Source of the DNA: Roseateles puraquae
Lineage (GTDB): Bacteria > Pseudomonadota > Gammaproteobacteria > Burkholderiales > Burkholderiaceae_C
DNA: 64,000 bases
Assembly: GCF_002205845.1 (NCBI RefSeq)
Contig: NZ_NISI01000003.1
Location: 1-64,000, forward strand
Direction: 5' to 3'
Shown: in pieces, positions 54,127 to 63,077 of the stretch
How the letters are laid out: every line of letters begins with the position of its first letter
Numbering within the stretch: position 1 is the first letter of the stretch
Made by a program: the position numbers and the translations under genes
Notes under the pieces: generated by a model
Database searches by the model: none
The model's input: only the letters and a program-made list of their open reading frames with translations
Told to the model about the DNA's origin: nothing

Positions 54127-54366
54127 CTAGGCAGGCACGATTGCAGTTCTGCGGCGCTCGTACAGCCAACGAGCAACCTCTTGCGTAAGCGCGAAGCGTC
54201 CGCGACGGTTCGGGACAGTGAAAGTTGGCACGGGTACGGTGCCTCGCAATGTCGCCTGTCGAAAGGCGCCCGCTGTAGAAAAGCCGAGCACCTTCCTGAG
54301 TTCGCCGCCGCCGAGCACCGGCCCATATCTCTCGAGGAGTTGGGCTCGCAATTCATGCTCCGTCAT
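54127..54366 (-). CDS. Small DNA-binding-like protein
   Basis: The ATG at 54366 opens 79 residues (MTEHELRAQLLERYGPVLGG, FSTAGAFRQATLRGTVPVPTF, NRRGRFALTQEVARWLYERR). The pattern 'LLERYGPVLGG..L...LGFST..AFRQA..RGTVPVP.F..PNRRGRFALT..V..WL' recurs in small island or plasmid proteins that may be excisionase-like winged helices. It is divergent from the gene at 54510. Function is inferred from shape only. Confidence 0.6.
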   Translation of the reverse strand: MTEHELRAQLLERYGPVLGGGELRKVLGFSTAGAFRQATLRGTVPVPTFTVPNRRGRFALTQEVARWLYERRRTAIVPA

Positions 54367-54509
54367 GGTGGCGTCGGGTGCGCCGCAGTCCACTTGCGTC
54401 ACGTCGTCCTCGCGTCAGTTGCGCTCGGTGACGATGCTAGGACTGGAAAGGCAGGCCGTCGAGGAGTCACAATCGCCACGAACTTTACCCCTCTGGTGCT
54501 CGCGGAAAA

Positions 54510-55577
54510 ATGCGCCAAACCGTTGGTACAGAACGCTTTTCCCTCGTTGAGTTCTTGGCCCACACCGGTTTTAACGCCAGTGCGGAAATCGATGTCACCG
54601 TGCGGCGCGATGTTGTCGATGCCCTGGCGACAGTCGCATGGCTCAGATGCCTCCGGACGCGCTCAAAGAGCGCGTCGCCCTACGCAGTCGGCCAGGTCAT
54701 TGAGCCAGAGGGCTATTGGAAAACAGACGAGCGGCTCCGCTTTCACCGCAACAAATGGTCCAAGTATGAGCGCGGCAAACATCGGCCCAGTGCTTCGCTG
54801 GTCGACATCGCAGACAAGGCATATCCTGGTAGCTCCAGAGAACTCAATTCGGTTTTGTGGCGCTTCTTGCGAAGGGTTCCTTCCTCTGTGAAGGTCCTTG
54901 CCGAGCTTGAAGAGCAACTGGACCCCGAAGTGCGCCTGCTGATCAATCGATGGCGGCCCGCAATTCAAAGCAGAAAAACCGGTTCCATCAAGAAGTTAGC
55001 CTCAGCCCTCGAGTTATTCGGAACGGCTGATGCGCTAGCGGCGATGCTATTGCTTTGTCAGTCTTCCAAGGTGCAGGGGCGAACATCAGAGGCGCATGAG
55101 TGGTCGTTGTACATTTACCGCTGCATGCTGATTTTAGGGGTTTTCTGGACTCAACGGGGCGTAGCGAAGCCACTACTCGAACTCATTGAGCACAGGTTTC
55201 TCAATCACGTTTCGCACCTTGGCGCGCGTTATGTTTTTCCTTCAAATTTGTATAGCGAAGCCATAGGTAGATTGGAGGAGGTCCTGTGGCATATAGAGCC
55301 AGGGCCTGAGAAGGTCACCGGCGAGACTTGCCGGAGTGAATACGCGCAACGCGTTTTGAATGGCAAATATGGGTGGGACCTAAAGTTTGCCTTCAACCCT
55401 TATGAAACACTAACTTCGGCGGATGAAGCGAGCGACGCCCAGACCGATATCTGCTTACGAAAGCTGCGGCTTTTCATTTGGGCGTGGAATATGCTGCATA
55501 GCGAAAAGCCGCATCCTGGCGTTCCGCCGAAGCAGGTATTCGACGGAACAGATTTGCACGCTCGTTGGATCGATTGA
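54510..55577 (+). CDS. Hypothetical protein, low-GC, island type
   Basis: The 355-residue product has a basic N-terminal third with a 'KWSKYERGKHRPS' segment, followed by DKAYPGSSRELNSVLWRFLR, which resembles the 'W..Y..G...P.....ve...PGT.....LW' pattern of some unannotated proteins often near recombinases. The remainder is helical (LLLCQSSKVQGRTSEAHEWSLYIYRCMLILG). The GC content is visibly lower than its neighbours, suggesting recent acquisition. No catalytic motif is recognised. Confidence 0.6.
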   Translation: MRQTVGTERFSLVEFLAHTGFNASAEIDVTVRRDVVDALATVAWLRCLRTRSKSASPYAVGQVIEPEGYWKTDERLRFHRNKWSKYERGKHRPSASLVDIADKAYPGSSRELNSVLWRFLRRVPSSVKVLAELEEQLDPEVRLLINRWRPAIQSRKTGSIKKLASALELFGTADALAAMLLLCQSSKVQGRTSEAHEWSLYIYRCMLILGVFWTQRGVAKPLLELIEHRFLNHVSHLGARYVFPSNLYSEAIGRLEEVLWHIEPGPEKVTGETCRSEYAQRVLNGKYGWDLKFAFNPYETLTSADEASDAQTDICLRKLRLFIWAWNMLHSEKPHPGVPPKQVFDGTDLHARWID

Positions 55578-55895
55578 ACTGCCAGAACAGAGCCCGCACT
55601 GACTCACAAGTACTTGCAGCAGGGCCGTTGCTCAAGGTCAGCTGGGTGGTCAACACCAGCGGGATGGTCAACGACAGCGACCGTGGCAAGTCAAGCAAGA
55701 CGGGTCAGGATCGGCGCCGTAGGTCAGCGCAAACAGGCATGGCGGTCATAGGCCACCAGCGCCAGCACCCAGGCAAGCGGACGCTGCTTGCGCTCGCACC
55801 CAAGATTTGCCCGATCGAACACCCAGAAGCGGTGCGATCAGTCACCGACCCAGCAACAGGCTCGACGGTTACGGTCTACGAGCCGTGGGAGTGAA
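55578..55895. other. Gene-poor stretch
   Basis: About 320 bases. A plus-strand frame opening with TTG at 55565 ends in ICPIEHPEAVRSVTDPATGS, a coding-like tail, but has no ribosome binding site and no domain; I do not call it a gene. Confidence 0.4.
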
Positions 55896-56300
55896 CTAAC
55901 CCCCAGCCGCAGCCAGCGCATCCCGCGCCGCCTGGGCAACCTCTGGGGGCAGCGAGCCGCTACCGACAACCGAGCGCAGGGCCGCAATCAACACCGGGGC
56001 GGCGGCGACCTGGGCGGCCAGCGTGGCGAGGATGGCGCGGGCTGCATCGCATTCACCGTCCGGGTGGGTCGCGGAGCCCTTCGCGGTAGTACATCGCCGC
56101 ACCGTCCACGGCCCAGGCCAGAACTTCCTCACGGCCAGCGGCAGAGGTGATTCCATGGGGCGCGCCTCCGTGACGGCAGCGTAGATTTGGCCCATCGTGT
56201 CCAGCAGCTCCTCGATGCTGCTTCAGAAGAGCCGCCGCCCATCGACTGAAGCGCGCTTGCGCCGCAGCCTTTTCGTATTCGTCCAGCCGCTGTCTGCCAG
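55896..56300 (-). pseudogene. Decayed phage/island-type small gene
   Basis: The parts are in different frames: QRLDEYEKAAAQARFSRWAAAL, then GAPHGITSAAGREEVLAWAVDGAAMYYREG, then SATHPDGECDAARAILATLAAQVAAAPVLIAALRSVVG (key parts EEVLAWAVDGAAMYYREG and CDAARAILATL). They join into one plausible protein of about 130 residues, broken by at least two frameshifts. The VLAWAVDGAAMYYREG region is like small hypothetical proteins in phage and islands. No start is reliable. It is non-functional as read. Confidence 0.6.
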
Positions 56301-56507
56301 GCCATGTGGACTGCGTTGGCGCTGCAGGTGCGATGCTTTCTCGCCCTTATGGTGGGCTGGGCGCTAGCAAAAGGCGAGCGGACGCTGCGAGTCCTTCGTC
56401 GGAGCCTTGAGCGCCTGATTTCCGTCATGGTGGGACGGCCAGACGCTCTTTGGCCGGCAGGGGCGCCAGCCCATTACGTGCATCAAGGACCGCGGCCCGC
56501 CGTCTAC

Positions 56508-56810
56508 TTACTTGGCGGCGTCGATGAACGCCTTCAGCATGGCGTCCGTCGCCTTTAGCAGGTCCAGCAGTGCTCCGTCCGACTTCTTGAGCTCGAGCTT
56601 TTGCGGTGCGCCCTTGGACTTCAGCTTGTCCCGCAGTTCGACCAAGGCGGTGAACAGTTTGACCGCCGCGGCCGCGGTCAACAGTACCGTGGCCACGGTC
56701 AGTTCTCTGTAGCTTTCGACTTCGACCTCGGAGAGGTTGACTTCGCGAAGCGCCGCTTGCACCGCCGCGGCGTCCTCCGTAATAACCAATTCAATAGAGT
56801 GATTACTCAT
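56508..56810 (-). CDS. EACC1-like companion of the CHAT protease
   Basis: The ATG at 56810 has GGAGGG at the ideal distance, and the gene begins ten bases after the CHAT gene ends. The product has 100 residues: a short beta part (MSNHSIELVITEDAAAVQAAL), then a hydrophobic helix (ELTVATVLLTAAAAVKLFTALV) and a basic coiled end (ELRDKLKSKGAPQKLELKK). This size and layout resemble 'effector-associated constant component 1' proteins, which accompany effectors in counter-invader systems. The assignment is tentative. Confidence 0.55.
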   Translation of the reverse strand: MSNHSIELVITEDAAAVQAALREVNLSEVEVESYRELTVATVLLTAAAAVKLFTALVELRDKLKSKGAPQKLELKKSDGALLDLLKATDAMLKAFIDAAK

Positions 56811-56820
56811 CTTGCCCTCC

Positions 56821-59349
56821 TCAGATGCCGACAAAACTGAAGGATGCCCAGTTCTCCAGCTTTTCGGAGGACGAGGCTGCCCTGCACACTTCGTCAAACG
56901 CAACGACGGGATCGACCTGATGCTGCGCGATTCGAGTGTAGAGCTCCCCCATAAATCGACCGGCGAACGCGTCGCTGACTGGCCACCGACTGCCGACGAC
57001 CGCTCTTGCACCGCTGCGGAGCAGACTGCCAGTCAACCCGAACAGGTCGTTGGTGGATTGGAAAGATCCCAAGTTCGATGAGCAAGCGGACAAAGTTACG
57101 AGCGACGCGCCTTGAAGGCCTACCTCGCGCAATTCCTTCGCCGTGACGCGCTTCGCATCGCTCTCATGATCTGCGCTCAGCAAAAGCGCAGAACGCTCAG
57201 GAAAGAGGTGATCGAAGGTCCCGTGACAGCAAAAGTGAATGTACTCATAGCCTTTCGCCAATTCCGCCAGAACGTCGACCTTGGTGAGTCTTCGATCGGG
57301 CACCACAACAGCGTTCTCGCGGAAAGCATCGCGCAGCGTCTGCACTTCGTCGGCGACCCGCGGTAGATCGTCGCCTTCGTACCCGACGATCAGCAATCGG
57401 CCGTTCCGATTTCTTTGGCGCAGGCAAATGTCGTGGGCCACGGCCAAACTGGGAAGCTGACGCACGCGGTGACGGCTCCGCGCCGGTTGCTGCGCGGTCG
57501 CAGAGCCTGCCGCCACGTCGAACGGCAATCCGTTGAGGAGGCCGGGGGTGACAAGCAGGACATCGTTGACGCCCTCCTCTTGCAGCAGTTTGCGCATCGG
57601 CTCGAACACGATGGGGTCCAACTCGCGAAAGAATTCCGTGAGAGCCCGGTTGCGGTTGATGCCAGGCTTGGACATGTCCTGCCGGTAGTCGGTCAGCTTG
57701 TCGAGAACCTTGCGCGCGCCAGGACTGTCAAACCGCCAAGTGCGATGGGCGATCTTCCGGCCGGACCAAAACTTCTTGGGTTTTAGCGGGTCCAGAAACA
57801 AGTTCGCCACGCCGGCGTGGACATCTAGTGAGACAAGAGCCGCGCCCGGCACCGTCGTGCCGAGCGTCGCGAGCATGGGCTCGATGTCGGGAAGCCGCAG
57901 CTGCTTGGTGTGGGGAGTGTCCCTGCTCACGCCCAGCATCTGCTCGAACTGTGCCTTCAACACCCTTTCGACTTGGCGTCGCCGTTCCTCTTCGGACATG
58001 GTGTGCAAGCGAATGGTCGCACCTCGTAGCGCTTCCGTGGCCGCCAGCGCTTTCAAAGGTTCATCCCGACGCGCATACGCGGCAGCGAGCGCAGAAAAGA
58101 TCGGAAGGTATTCGTGGACGCGTCCGTAGAGGTTATGTTCCTCGAGCGCACGATCTATGTCGGACTGCGCCAATGCCGCCGCAAGTTCCCATTCGCGGAT
58201 CGCCTCGTCGAGCCGGCCGTGCCGCAGCAGGTAGGAGGCAAGATAGTGGTGCGGCTCGTGCTGTTGCGGCCAAATCCGACCGACCTCCGGGGTGCGTAGC
58301 ATGTACTCCAGATCCTTCGCCGCCTGGTCAGACGCTGCGCCCTCCGGCCACCCTTGCTTGGCCAACGCATTGACTCGCGACACGGCGATGTTGATGCTGA
58401 GCGTTCCATTGCCGCCGGCGAACTGCAGCGCTTGTGCATAGTGGCGATTGGCTTCGTCGAAGTCGCAGAGCTTCGGGTCACCTACTGCATGGAGGTCACC
58501 CAGAAGGTGATGGGTGCGGGCCAGCTCACGGTCGCGCGTTGAAAACTCCTCCCCGGCGTACCCGGCCAGGGCACGGTGCGCCGCAGCCAGCCCAGCGGCA
58601 CGCACGTCAAAACCGGCCAGTGTCTTGACCAGTTGCTCAGACTTTAGCTTGGCCAACGCGCTGTAGGCTGCCATGGCGTAGTTGTGTTCGATCGCAGCCC
58701 GCGAGAATGCATGGTCGCTCAATGCTGCCGCTTCCTCGAACCGGCTCAGGGACTTCAACGCTGCCGGCACCACGAAGGTTCTCCGGAAATAGTCACGGTA
58801 GAGGTTGCCCTCAATGTTCAGCAGGATGCAGCGCGCGGCCGGGTCTGCCGCATAGCTCACTTTGCGCAGCCTGCCGACGAACCGCAGCATCAACAGCATG
58901 GCCGTCTGAAAGTCGGGATGCGCATTTTGATGTTGCAGCTCTTCGAGCAGCCGGTTCGCATCCGCGGACACGTCGTTGCCGTACTCGTATCCGTCGAGCA
59001 CGTCGAAGAAATGGGTGGGGAATGGCGGATCAATGCCTTTCTCGTCCAAGGTCGTTCGCCCCGATCGGCATTGCGGGCATGCGATCAGACCGGGGTCTGA
59101 CGTCCGAACTTGCGCGACGTGGCCGTTGTCCAGGCACTTGAGGCTCACCCGTCGAGAGTGGACCACCGGTTGACAAGCTTCGGGTGCGCCGCATGCCGCG
59201 CACCGGGTAGGGGCGTCGAACTCCGGCGGACAGCGCATCTCTTCACCGCATTTGACGCAACGCGTGTAGATCTGGCCGTCGATGCTCAACAGCTTCGCAC
59301 GGTCCGAGTCGATGTAACTGGGGAGATCGGCAGGAAACTCGAAGAGCAT
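56821..59349 (-). CDS. CHAT-domain protease with zinc ribbons and TPR-like repeats
   Basis: The 842-residue protein opens with two zinc ribbons (CVKCGEEMRCPPEFDAPTRCAACG, with pairs CVKC and CAAC at about 34-57, and CLDNGHV...CPQCRSG at about 72-97). A TPR-like helical middle (about residues 110-470) follows, then the CHAT caspase-like domain (about 520-842) with catalytic His in YIHFCCHGTFDHL (about 707) and Cys in VTLSACSSNLG (about 754), and the typical NDLFGLTGSLLRSGARAVVGSRWPVSD. CHAT proteases are effectors in bacterial immune modules. It is followed by the EACC1-like gene. The N-terminal ribbons may bind nucleic acid or partner protein. Substrate unknown. Confidence 0.9.
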   Translation of the reverse strand: MLFEFPADLPSYIDSDRAKLLSIDGQIYTRCVKCGEEMRCPPEFDAPTRCAACGAPEACQPVVHSRRVSLKCLDNGHVAQVRTSDPGLIACPQCRSGRTTLDEKGIDPPFPTHFFDVLDGYEYGNDVSADANRLLEELQHQNAHPDFQTAMLLMLRFVGRLRKVSYAADPAARCILLNIEGNLYRDYFRRTFVVPAALKSLSRFEEAAALSDHAFSRAAIEHNYAMAAYSALAKLKSEQLVKTLAGFDVRAAGLAAAHRALAGYAGEEFSTRDRELARTHHLLGDLHAVGDPKLCDFDEANRHYAQALQFAGGNGTLSINIAVSRVNALAKQGWPEGAASDQAAKDLEYMLRTPEVGRIWPQQHEPHHYLASYLLRHGRLDEAIREWELAAALAQSDIDRALEEHNLYGRVHEYLPIFSALAAAYARRDEPLKALAATEALRGATIRLHTMSEEERRRQVERVLKAQFEQMLGVSRDTPHTKQLRLPDIEPMLATLGTTVPGAALVSLDVHAGVANLFLDPLKPKKFWSGRKIAHRTWRFDSPGARKVLDKLTDYRQDMSKPGINRNRALTEFFRELDPIVFEPMRKLLQEEGVNDVLLVTPGLLNGLPFDVAAGSATAQQPARSRHRVRQLPSLAVAHDICLRQRNRNGRLLIVGYEGDDLPRVADEVQTLRDAFRENAVVVPDRRLTKVDVLAELAKGYEYIHFCCHGTFDHLFPERSALLLSADHESDAKRVTAKELREVGLQGASLVTLSACSSNLGSFQSTNDLFGLTGSLLRSGARAVVGSRWPVSDAFAGRFMGELYTRIAQHQVDPVVAFDEVCRAASSSEKLENWASFSFVGI

Positions 59350-59599
59350 GGCCGTCCTTCTCTGCTCGGTGTGACGGCCGCTAGCGTAGCGTCGGGCTTA
59401 CCTCATGCGTAACGCAGCGGGGCGCAAATCTACTTAGAAGTTATGAGAAGTCCTGTCGATCGCTGATCTGACCGCTTGCCTCATGGGACGTCTTCGCTTC
59501 TCCTTGACGCGCGGGCCTGTTCGGTCCGCCTCTACGTCCTTCGCATGCCGCGCATTGGGCGCTTGCGTCGGCGGGTGTATTCGCTTCGAGTAAAGATGC

Positions 59600-60145
59600 A
59601 AGTTCGAGCCGGCTGCTGTGTACCGCATTCGCCGACCCGCTGGGCCAGCGTCGAGCGGGCGATCAGGTGGCCGGCGCGGGCGAAGACCGCCCAGCAGGTG
59701 GGCCAGCAGGCCGACCGTGGGGATGCCCTTGTCGATAACGTGGGCCGGCCCCGGTGCCTGCACGATGCGCTCGCAGCACTTGCAGACCCACTTGCCACGG
59801 ACATGGCGCTCGACGGTGAACACGCCCGGCTGGTAGTCGAACTTATCGGACACGTCCTCGCCGATGCGCTGTATGGCCTTGCCGCAACCGCAGGTAGTGT
59901 CGGCCGGTTCGTGAGGCACGTAGCGACGCGGCAGGTGGGGGGGGCAGTTGGGCGCGCTTGGGCACCTTCTTCTCGTCCTCGCCCCTCTTGTCGGCCTTCT
60001 TGCGATGGCGCTGCAGCTCGCCGTCGAGCTCATAGATGTCGGTGTCCAGCGTCTCTTCCAGCAGGCTGCGTTGCTCGGGCAAGAGGGTGCTGGCGCAGCG
60101 CTCGCTGGTGCGGCGAAACTTCATCCGCGCGTCGACGTTGTCCAA
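59600..60145 (-). pseudogene. IS66-family transposase fragment (frameshifted)
   Basis: From 60145 the translation gives an N-terminal coiled-coil part (MDNVDARMKFRRTSERCAST, then LLEETLDTDIYELDGELQRH), which after a frameshift at the G-run near 59937 continues as the zinc-binding domain RYVPHEPADTTCGCGKAIQRIG, FTVERHVRGKWVCKCCERIV and PTVGLLAHLL. Another shift then gives AGHLIARSTLAQRVGECG. These are IS66 TnpC domains in order. The catalytic core is absent, so it is a remnant. Confidence 0.85.
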
Positions 60146-60319
60146 GTCGGCCGCTCGTTGTGCTGGTGGAGGGGAAGCACTGCATGATCGCTCGGGAAAC
60201 TCCGTTTGGCCTCGACGAGCTCACTTCGTCGGCAGCACGTCCGCATAGCCCATCAACGCCACCGAGTACTGCGGGCAATCGCCCCATCGGTTCTCGACAT
60301 AGTCGTTCGCCTTCTTGGT

Positions 60320-60424
60320 TCATCTCCACGGGCCGAACACGCCATCGGCGCGGATACTGTTCCAGCGTTCCCATATCGTGGTAGCGCCAACGCGAATCTC
60401 GAAGTCCCAGGAGGGGTAGTTGTC
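60320..60424 (-). pseudogene. Short fragment resembling an alpha-L-rhamnosidase
   Basis: The frame encodes DNYPSWDFEIRVGATTIWERWNSIRADG; the GATTIWERW.S...DG segment is characteristic of the C-terminal catalytic region of GH78-type alpha-L-rhamnosidases. Only about 30 residues remain, and the surrounding frames are broken. It suggests that the region before the sugar transporter once held a rhamnosidase gene. Confidence 0.5.
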
Positions 60425-60702
60425 GGTGACGGCCACGGTGCGTGGGCGACACGACGGATAACCTTGCCGCGCGACCGACGGCGCGCCATAACTTTGCCGA
60501 CGAGGGTGTCCCAAGCGATGTCGACGCAAATGCTCGGCATATATATGCGTCAGAAACCGCCTGCCGAGGACGGCCTGAACTGCATTGCCATAGTGGCGCA
60601 TTTATGCGCCAGACGCGCACGCAATGTTATGGATCAATGCGCATCTGGGGCCGTTTTCATTGCAGCGGGCCGCCGCGCGCTTGACGCCACGGCCGCCAAC
60701 GC

Positions 60703-62049
60703 TCAGACGCCGATGACGTCCTCGTGCCGCGGCACCAGCAGCTTCATCAGCACCCAGGCGGCGAGATAGGCCAGCGCGCACAGCGAGAACATGATCAGGT
60801 AGCCGGTTGCCGCCTGGCCGCGCGAGCCGTAGGCATCGAAGATCCAGCCGCCGAGCTTGGACACCGCCACACCGCCGAGCCCACCCGCCATGCCGCCGAT
60901 GCCCACGACCGAGGCCACGGCCCGCTTGGGGAACATGTCCGAAACGGTGGTGAACAGGTTCGCCGACCAGGCCTGGTGCGCCGACGCCCCGACGCCCACC
61001 AGCAGCACCGGCAGCCAGTAGCTGATGCCCCCCAAGGGCTGGGCCAGCAGCACCACCAAGGGGAAGAAGGCGATCAGCAGCATGGCCCGCATGCGGCCGT
61101 CGTACGGGGCGTGACCACGGCGCAGGAACCAGGTCGGCAGCCAGCCGCCGCCGATGCTGCCCACCATCGTCATGCTGTAGAGCACGGCCAGCGGTAGCGC
61201 GATGTCAGTGGTGCTCATGCCGTACTGGCCCGAGAGGTACTTGGGCAGCCAGAACAGGTAGAACCACCAGACCCCATCGGTCATGAACTTGCCCAGCGCA
61301 AACGCCCAGGTCTGCCGATAGGCCAGCAGGCGCAACCATGGCGCGCCGCCGGCGTCAGCTGGCGCTGCCGGTGCAGTCTCGCGGTCATGCTGGATGTAGG
61401 CCAACTCCGCCGCACCGAGGCGCGTTTGCTGTTCCGGTGTGTCGTAGAAGACCATCCACGTCGCGATCCACAGAAAGCCGACCGCCCCGATGGCCACGAA
61501 GGCCATCTGCCAGCCCCAGGTCACGGCAATCCAGGGCACGGTCAGGGGCGCGAGGATGGCGCCGACATTGGCGCCCGAATTGAAGATCCCCGTGGCGAAG
61601 GCACGTTCCGACTTCGGAAAGTACTCCGCAGTCGCCTTGATGGCCGCTGGGAAGTTGCCAGCCTCACCGAGGGCCAGCACGGCACGGGCCACCATGAAGC
61701 CCAGGACCGATGCCGGCAACCCCACACCCAACGCAACGAGCACCGCACCGAGCGGCACCGCCAGCGCATGCAGCATGGCGCCGACCGACCACACCGCCAC
61801 CGCGATGAAGAAGGCCCGCTTGGTGCCGATCGCGTCGATGAAGCGCCCGGCGAACAACATCGACACCGCATAGCCGAACTGGAAGACGGCCGTGATGTTG
61901 GCGTAGTCGGTGTTGGTCCAGCCGAATTCCCTGGACAGGCTCGGTGCCAGCAGGCTGAGCACCTGCCGGTCCAGGTAGTTCACGGTGGTCGCGAAGAACA
62001 GCAGCGCGCAGATGGTCCATCGGTAGCGGCCGGTGCGGGAGGCGGTCAT
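60703..62049 (-). CDS. MFS transporter, ExuT/hexuronate family
   Basis: From the ATG at 62049 (GGAG ten bases upstream) the product has 448 residues with 12 predicted helices. Family motifs are visible: TVNYLDRQVLSLLAPSLSREF in the first loop, GEAGNFPAAIKATAEYFPKSERAFATGIFNSGANVGAI (key parts LGEAGNFPAAIKATAEYFP and GIFNSGANVGAI), GVWWFYLFWLPKYL, and the later SDMFPKRAVASVVGIGGM. ExuT-type anion/proton symporters import hexuronates or related sugar acids. It lies downstream of a rhamnosidase fragment, consistent with a former sugar catabolism locus. Confidence 0.9.
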   Translation of the reverse strand: MTASRTGRYRWTICALLFFATTVNYLDRQVLSLLAPSLSREFGWTNTDYANITAVFQFGYAVSMLFAGRFIDAIGTKRAFFIAVAVWSVGAMLHALAVPLGAVLVALGVGLPASVLGFMVARAVLALGEAGNFPAAIKATAEYFPKSERAFATGIFNSGANVGAILAPLTVPWIAVTWGWQMAFVAIGAVGFLWIATWMVFYDTPEQQTRLGAAELAYIQHDRETAPAAPADAGGAPWLRLLAYRQTWAFALGKFMTDGVWWFYLFWLPKYLSGQYGMSTTDIALPLAVLYSMTMVGSIGGGWLPTWFLRRGHAPYDGRMRAMLLIAFFPLVVLLAQPLGGISYWLPVLLVGVGASAHQAWSANLFTTVSDMFPKRAVASVVGIGGMAGGLGGVAVSKLGGWIFDAYGSRGQAATGYLIMFSLCALAYLAAWVLMKLLVPRHEDVIGV

Positions 62050-62325
62050 CGTTGTCTCTCTCCATGAGGTGGCAGCCGGCGAGGCTGCCGCGCCATTGCT
62101 TGGACGGCGCTGTCCTGCCACTGTAGGGCTTCAAGGAACCTCGCCCGCTCAGGCTTCGCTTCGCATTCCGCGTAGGGGTGGCACGCCTGGCGCGGCCTCT
62201 TGTCTGACGCGGCTGACACCCAGCGACCGACATCCGCCCGATCGGCTCGTTCCTAAGCTGCCCGTCGTGGCATCCCCCTCGCCCGCCGGGCCGAGGACAC
62301 CACCCCAACTGCCTAGGAGACCTCG

Positions 62326-62874
62326 ATGAACACGACTTTTCGCCCCTCTCGCGTCCTGTGTGCCCTGCTGCTGACCGGCCTGGCCGGTGCCGCCTCGGCC
62401 ACGCTCACCAAGCCCGTCTACAACACCGCCAAGGATGAAGTGAAGGCCATGTACAAGGCGGAGCGCGACAAGTGCGATTCGCTGTCCGGCAATGCCAAGG
62501 ACGTCTGCGTCGAACGCGCCAAGGGCCAGGAAAAGGTCGCGCTGGCCAACCTCGAATGGCAATACACCGGCAAGGCCAAGGACCACAACGACTATCTCGA
62601 AGCCCGCTACGAGGCCCGCTACAACGTGGCCAAGGAAATGTGCGACGACAAGGCCGGCAACGCCAAGGATGTTTGCGTCGCCCAGGCCAAGGCCGAGCAT
62701 GACAAGGCCAAGGCCGACCTGAAGGCCAACAAGAAGATGGTCGCCGCTGAGAACGACGCCATCGAGGCCAAGCTCAAGGCCGACTACAAGGTGGCCAGCG
62801 AGCGCTGCGATGCGCTGTCGGGCGACGCCAAGGACAGCTGCCAGGCCTCGGCGAAGGCGCGCTACTTCCAGTAA
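62326..62874 (+). CDS. Periplasmic protein with three cysteine-pair repeats
   Basis: The 182-residue product has a Sec signal peptide (VLCALLLTGLAGAASA) and three repeats: KCDSLSGNAKDVCVERAK, MCDDKAGNAKDVCVAQAK and RCDALSGDAKDSCQASAK, each preceded by a lysine/alanine-rich helix. The paired cysteines, 11 residues apart in each repeat, probably form disulfides in the periplasm. Proteins like this are common in Burkholderiales and lack an assigned function. A rho-independent terminator follows. Confidence 0.75.
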   Translation: MNTTFRPSRVLCALLLTGLAGAASATLTKPVYNTAKDEVKAMYKAERDKCDSLSGNAKDVCVERAKGQEKVALANLEWQYTGKAKDHNDYLEARYEARYNVAKEMCDDKAGNAKDVCVAQAKAEHDKAKADLKANKKMVAAENDAIEAKLKADYKVASERCDALSGDAKDSCQASAKARYFQ

Positions 62875-62956
62875 GTCATCAGCGGTGCCGCCTGCTCAGG
62901 CCGAGCGGGCGGCCACCGTGAGGCATGGCCCTCGCGGAATATCTGAAACAAGTGAA

Positions 62957-62980
62957 GGGCGGGTTGTCACCCGCCCTTTT
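62957..62980 (+). terminator. Rho-independent terminator
   Basis: GGGCGGGT (62957-62964) pairs with ACCCGCCC (62969-62976) around a TGTC loop and is followed by TTTT. It lies 82 bases after the cysteine-repeat gene. Confidence 0.9.
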
Positions 62981-63077
62981 GTCTTTTCAACGTCGCAGCA
63001 GCGCTACCGAACCCATCAGGAGCGCCAAGCCTGTCTCTGCGCGTGGCAGACCTGAGCCTGCCCCCTGGGCTCCGGGC

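Noticed and set aside
60030-60620. Minus-strand frame of 196 codons after the IS66 remnant
   Set aside because: The frame is arginine-rich and internally inconsistent; only short pieces in other frames (rhamnosidase-like) look coding.
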